DNA of 8,261 bases from an uncultured Eggerthellaceae bacterium. GTDB taxonomy: Bacteria > Actinomycetota > Coriobacteriia > Coriobacteriales > Eggerthellaceae. Every line of letters begins with the position of its first letter. Position 1 is the stretch's first letter. The translations under genes and the position numbers were made by a program. Where the stretch lies: contig CAKTYF010000083.1 of NCBI GenBank assembly GCA_934631995.1, positions 1 to 8,261 on the forward strand, read 5' to 3'. The notes under the pieces were generated by a model. It was not told the DNA's origin, made no database searches, and worked only from the letters and a program-made list of their open reading frames with translations. Of this stretch, positions 6,135 to 8,261 are shown in pieces.

Positions 6135-6161
6135 CGCGCCGCCCCGTTACAGGGCGGCGCG
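6135..6161. terminator. GC-rich hairpin at the convergence point
   Basis: A perfect 10-bp inverted repeat, CGCGCCGCCC (6135-6144) and GGGCGGCGCG (6152-6161), encloses a 7-base loop containing the stop codon of the minus-strand ATPase gene. Being symmetrical it forms in transcripts from either direction. No T run follows on either strand, so it is not a textbook intrinsic terminator. It may still act as a bidirectional barrier or 3'-end stabiliser between the converging units. Confidence 0.55.
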
Positions 6162-6917
6162 AATCAAGTTCTTCGTAAACTCGCTTTCGGGATGAGCAAA
6201 AACTTCTTCAGTGAGCCCGCTGTCCACCACCACACCGCGTTCCATAACGGACACGTTCTGGCACAGATGGCGCACCACATCAAGATCATGGGAAATGAAA
6301 AGCATAGCACAGCAATATTCCCTGTTCACCCGCTTAAGAAGGTCAATGATCTGAGCCTGAACCGACACGTCCAACATGGATGTAGGTTCATCGCAGATAA
6401 GCAGCTTCGGCCGCAATGCCAGGGCGCGAATAATAGCAACGCGCTGAGCTTGGCCGCCGCTGATCTCGTGGGGATACTTATTCATCTGATCGCGTGTAAT
6501 GCCCACAGAATCAAGCATGGCATAGACCATCTTTTGCTCTTCCTGGGAGCTTGATGCAAGACCATAAAGCCTGATAGGCTCCGCACAGCACTCGTATACA
6601 GAAAAACGCGGGTTAAATGCTTTCTGGGGATTCTGAAAAATCATCTGCACATCTTTGCGCAACGGACGCCAGTCTGCTTTCTTGAGTCCCAACAGGCTTT
6701 TCCCGTGGTAGCGTATTTCACCCGAATCGGGCTTCACAAATCCCATGATCATGCGAGAGAGCGTGGTTTTTCCACTTCCGCTACCGCCGATAAGGCCATA
6801 CATCTGCCCTTCTTCCAAGGTAAGGCTCACCTGATTGACGGCAAGCGTTTTCTGGTTGCCCCAGAATCCGGAAGAAAAGCTCTTGGAGACGTCTTTCACC
6901 TCAAGCAATGCGCTCAT
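6147..6917 (-). CDS. Peptide/nickel-type ABC transporter ATP-binding protein (DppF/OppF-like)
   Basis: The second ATPase of a peptide/nickel-type (DppABCDF) ABC importer; it sits on the cytoplasmic side and pairs with the DppD-like ATPase encoded just upstream. The 256-residue product has Walker A GGSGSGKT (44-51), Q-loop Gln95 in MIFQNPQKAFNPRFSV, signature ISGGQAQRVAIIRALA (152-167), Walker B LLICDE (172-177), D-loop SMLDVSVQAQI and switch His210. The 'NPR' after the Q-loop and 'LDVSVQAQI' are typical of the OppF/DppF group. It is shorter than usual OppF (about 320) and ends soon after the core with NLIRAAL, lacking the C-terminal oligopeptide-binding extension with cysteines. Such short forms occur in nickel-type systems (NikE), so substrate is open. 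Its ATG overlaps the preceding stop (ATGA). The stop codon lies in the loop of a GC-rich hairpin. Confidence 0.9.
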   Translation of the reverse strand: MSALLEVKDVSKSFSSGFWGNQKTLAVNQVSLTLEEGQMYGLIGGSGSGKTTLSRMIMGFVKPDSGEIRYHGKSLLGLKKADWRPLRKDVQMIFQNPQKAFNPRFSVYECCAEPIRLYGLASSSQEEQKMVYAMLDSVGITRDQMNKYPHEISGGQAQRVAIIRALALRPKLLICDEPTSMLDVSVQAQIIDLLKRVNREYCCAMLFISHDLDVVRHLCQNVSVMERGVVVDSGLTEEVFAHPESEFTKNLIRAAL

Positions 6918-8014
6918 CGGATGCCTCCTTCACTCAAAGGATGATGGCAGTAAGCAACGCGCTTGCCCACTGCATGCGCGGGCGGCAAACCCTTCTTGCA
7001 CGCCTCGTCCGCATAGGGGCAACGCGTCCAAAACGCGCAACCTTGCGGCAGCTCATCGAAAGAGGGCATGAAGCCGTCCATGGCCATGAAACCGTTTTCG
7101 GGCAAAGAATTCAAAAGGCCCCGGGTGTACGGGTGGATTGGCTGCGAAAGCACGTCTTGACCAGGTCCGATCTCTACAATCCGTCCTGCGTACATCACGG
7201 CAACTTGATCGGCAATAAGACGCGCCAAGGGAATATCGTGCGTAATGCACATCATTGCGCACGACGTGTCTTCTTTGAGCCCCTGAAGCATTTCCAGCAC
7301 ATTGCGACGCAGCGACCAGTCAATGGCCTTCGTTGGCTCATCGACAATCAGCAAGTCAGGATGGGTAATGGCACCCATGGAAATAAGTACGCGTTGATTC
7401 ATGCCGCCCGAAAGCTCCGATGGATAGCGTCGATATATATTTTCAGGCTGGGGAAGCTTCAAACTGTCGAAAAGCCGATCCACTTCCGCGCGAATGCCTT
7501 CTTTGCGCTGCTTACGGCTTTCCCCTTCTTCCCGGACCGTCTTTTTCGCCTGGGCGCATTCGGCCACTTGGGGCCCTACGCGCATAAGCGGATTTAAGGA
7601 CGTGTTCGGGTTCTGGGGAATGTTCATAACGCTTGAGCCGCGCAAGTGACGAAACTCATCATCGGGCAGGCCGCTCACTTCCACGCCCTTGAACAGCACC
7701 GATCCGCTCACGCGAGCGTTATCGGGCAGCAAGTGAAGTGCTGCCGTTGCGGTAACGGACTTACCACAACCCGTTTCGCCTACAATGCAAACTACCGACT
7801 TCGGCATGATATCCAAGCTCAAGTCGCGCACGATATGCACCAGCTTGCGGCCGACAAGAAAACTCACATTCAACTCTTTAAGTGAAAGTATTGGCTGGTC
7901 AGGTTGCCAATTGGACTCATTATCCAACAGCGCTTTGAAGGCATCTTTGCTGCCCCTGACCGCTTTAGAGTCCGCGTTGCGCGCGGTATCCAATCTACTA
8001 CGAAACAAAGACAT
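6914..8014 (-). CDS. Peptide/nickel-type ABC transporter ATP-binding protein (DppD/OppD-like), divergent motifs
   Basis: The first ATPase of the transporter, 366 residues. Walker A GETGCGKS is at 79-86, Q-loop Gln134 is in NIPQNPNTSLNPLMRVG, the signature reads LSGGMNQR (201-208), Walker B is LLIVDE (221-226) and the switch is His259. After the core, HPYTRGLLNSLP (294-305) and a cysteine-containing C-terminal region (Cys326, Cys332, Cys339, Cys356, with CAFWTRCPY) match the oligopeptide/dipeptide C-terminal domain, in which such cysteines can bind an iron-sulfur cluster. Two oddities: the D-loop is KAIDWSLRRNV instead of the usual ALDVTVQAQI, and about 40 polar residues precede the domain. 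The start is supported by GGAG (8022-8025, minus strand) seven bases upstream, overlapping the end of the permease gene. The stop overlaps the next ATPase start. Dipeptide, oligopeptide or nickel import cannot be told apart from this gene alone. Confidence 0.9.
   Translation of the reverse strand: MSLFRSRLDTARNADSKAVRGSKDAFKALLDNESNWQPDQPILSLKELNVSFLVGRKLVHIVRDLSLDIMPKSVVCIVGETGCGKSVTATAALHLLPDNARVSGSVLFKGVEVSGLPDDEFRHLRGSSVMNIPQNPNTSLNPLMRVGPQVAECAQAKKTVREEGESRKQRKEGIRAEVDRLFDSLKLPQPENIYRRYPSELSGGMNQRVLISMGAITHPDLLIVDEPTKAIDWSLRRNVLEMLQGLKEDTSCAMMCITHDIPLARLIADQVAVMYAGRIVEIGPGQDVLSQPIHPYTRGLLNSLPENGFMAMDGFMPSFDELPQGCAFWTRCPYADEACKKGLPPAHAVGKRVAYCHHPLSEGGIR
6924..6930 (-). promoter_or_regulatory. 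Ribosome binding site of the DppF-like gene
   Basis: AAGGAGG on the minus strand, six bases before the ATG at 6917, lies within the last codons of the DppD-like gene and supports coupled translation across the ATGA overlap. Confidence 0.75.
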
Positions 8015-8018
8015 GGTG

Positions 8019-8261
8019 CTACTCCGTTACTGCATGCTCGCGCATGCGCGGGTCGGTCAAATCGCGAATGCCGTCGCCAAACAGGTTGAATCCAACAGCG
8101 CTCACAGCAATAGCGAAACCAGGGAAGAACGACATCCAAGGGGCAAAGCGCAGATAATCGCGACCATCGCTGATCATGGCGCCCCAGTCGGGTGAAGGCG
8201 GCTGCGCGCCCAGACCCAAGAAGCTCAAAGACGAGCAGAACAAAATAACCGAGCCCAAGTC
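8019..8261 (-). CDS. Peptide/nickel-type ABC transporter permease, C-terminal part (DppC/OppC-like)
   Basis: The frame is open through the window edge, so the N-terminal two thirds or more is missing; about 80 C-terminal residues are seen. SFLGLGAQPPSPDWGAMI, then a hydrophobic segment around FAPWMSFFPGFAIAVSAV, then FNLFGDGIRDLTDPRM are diagnostic of the DppC/OppC/NikC permease C-terminus. This inner-membrane subunit forms the channel with a DppB-like partner, presumably encoded beyond the window. It ends four bases before the DppD-like start, in the order expected for a dppBCDF-type operon. The TTG near the edge (8258) is an internal leucine codon, not a start. Confidence 0.92.
   Translation of the reverse strand, partial: DLGSVILFCSSLSFLGLGAQPPSPDWGAMISDGRDYLRFAPWMSFFPGFAIAVSAVGFNLFGDGIRDLTDPRMREHAVTE

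Noticed and set aside
6908..7597. Plus-strand open frame opposite the DppD-like ATPase
   Set aside because: The minus strand encodes a full ABC ATPase here; the plus-strand product has no motif and an Arg/His-rich shadow composition.
1..8261. CRISPR arrays, insertion sequences, toxin-antitoxin pairs or a new multi-gene defence system
   Set aside because: Apart from the 11-bp operator repeats I saw no regular repeat-spacer pattern, no transposase and no terminal inverted repeats. Apart from the possible DUF3800 tail, the genes belong to known transport, phosphatase and radical SAM families.

Overview
The window most likely comes from an anaerobic or gut-type bacterium with moderately high GC. 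Coriobacteriia (Eggerthellaceae-like Actinomycetota) is my best guess, with anaerobic Firmicutes as the alternative. This rests on gene content (a small CX3CX2C radical SAM protein and a cysteine-rich peptide/nickel-type ABC ATPase), on protein style and on base composition. No marker gene fixes the taxon.

Layout. Positions 1-142 hold the 3' end of a plus-strand gene, probably of the DUF3800 family. About 500 bp without a confident gene follow, containing a strong intrinsic terminator (429-463) and a tandem 11-bp repeat (485-539) that looks like a PHO box. Next comes a plus-strand pst operon, pstS-pstC-pstA-pstB (650-4413), encoding the high-affinity phosphate ABC importer. Without a strong terminator it runs into a NagD-type HAD phosphatase gene (4439-5386) and a small radical SAM gene of the TatD-associated type (5455-6093). 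The minus strand then carries the distal end of a dipeptide/oligopeptide/nickel-type ABC transporter operon, in transcription order: a partial DppC-like permease (8261-8019), a DppD-like ATPase (8014-6914) and a DppF-like ATPase (6917-6147). The two transcription units converge at about 6094-6146, where a 10-bp GC-rich hairpin lies across the end of the dppF-like gene.

How the parts work together. PstS captures phosphate outside the membrane, PstC and PstA form the channel, and PstB powers it. The repeat upstream of pstS suggests control by a PhoB/PhoP-type response regulator. A hairpin terminator between pstS and pstC probably makes PstS more abundant than the membrane complex. The gene that usually ends such operons, phoU, is not directly after pstB; a HAD phosphatase that could release phosphate from small phosphorylated metabolites occupies that place. 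The peptide/nickel-type transporter appears to be an unrelated unit.

Most of the window is recognisable housekeeping transport, and I did not find a clear undescribed system. The points most worth a second look are the tandem 11-bp operator, the phosphatase and radical SAM genes trailing pst, the alanine-rich N-terminal extensions on three consecutive proteins, and the divergent motifs of the DppD-like ATPase.
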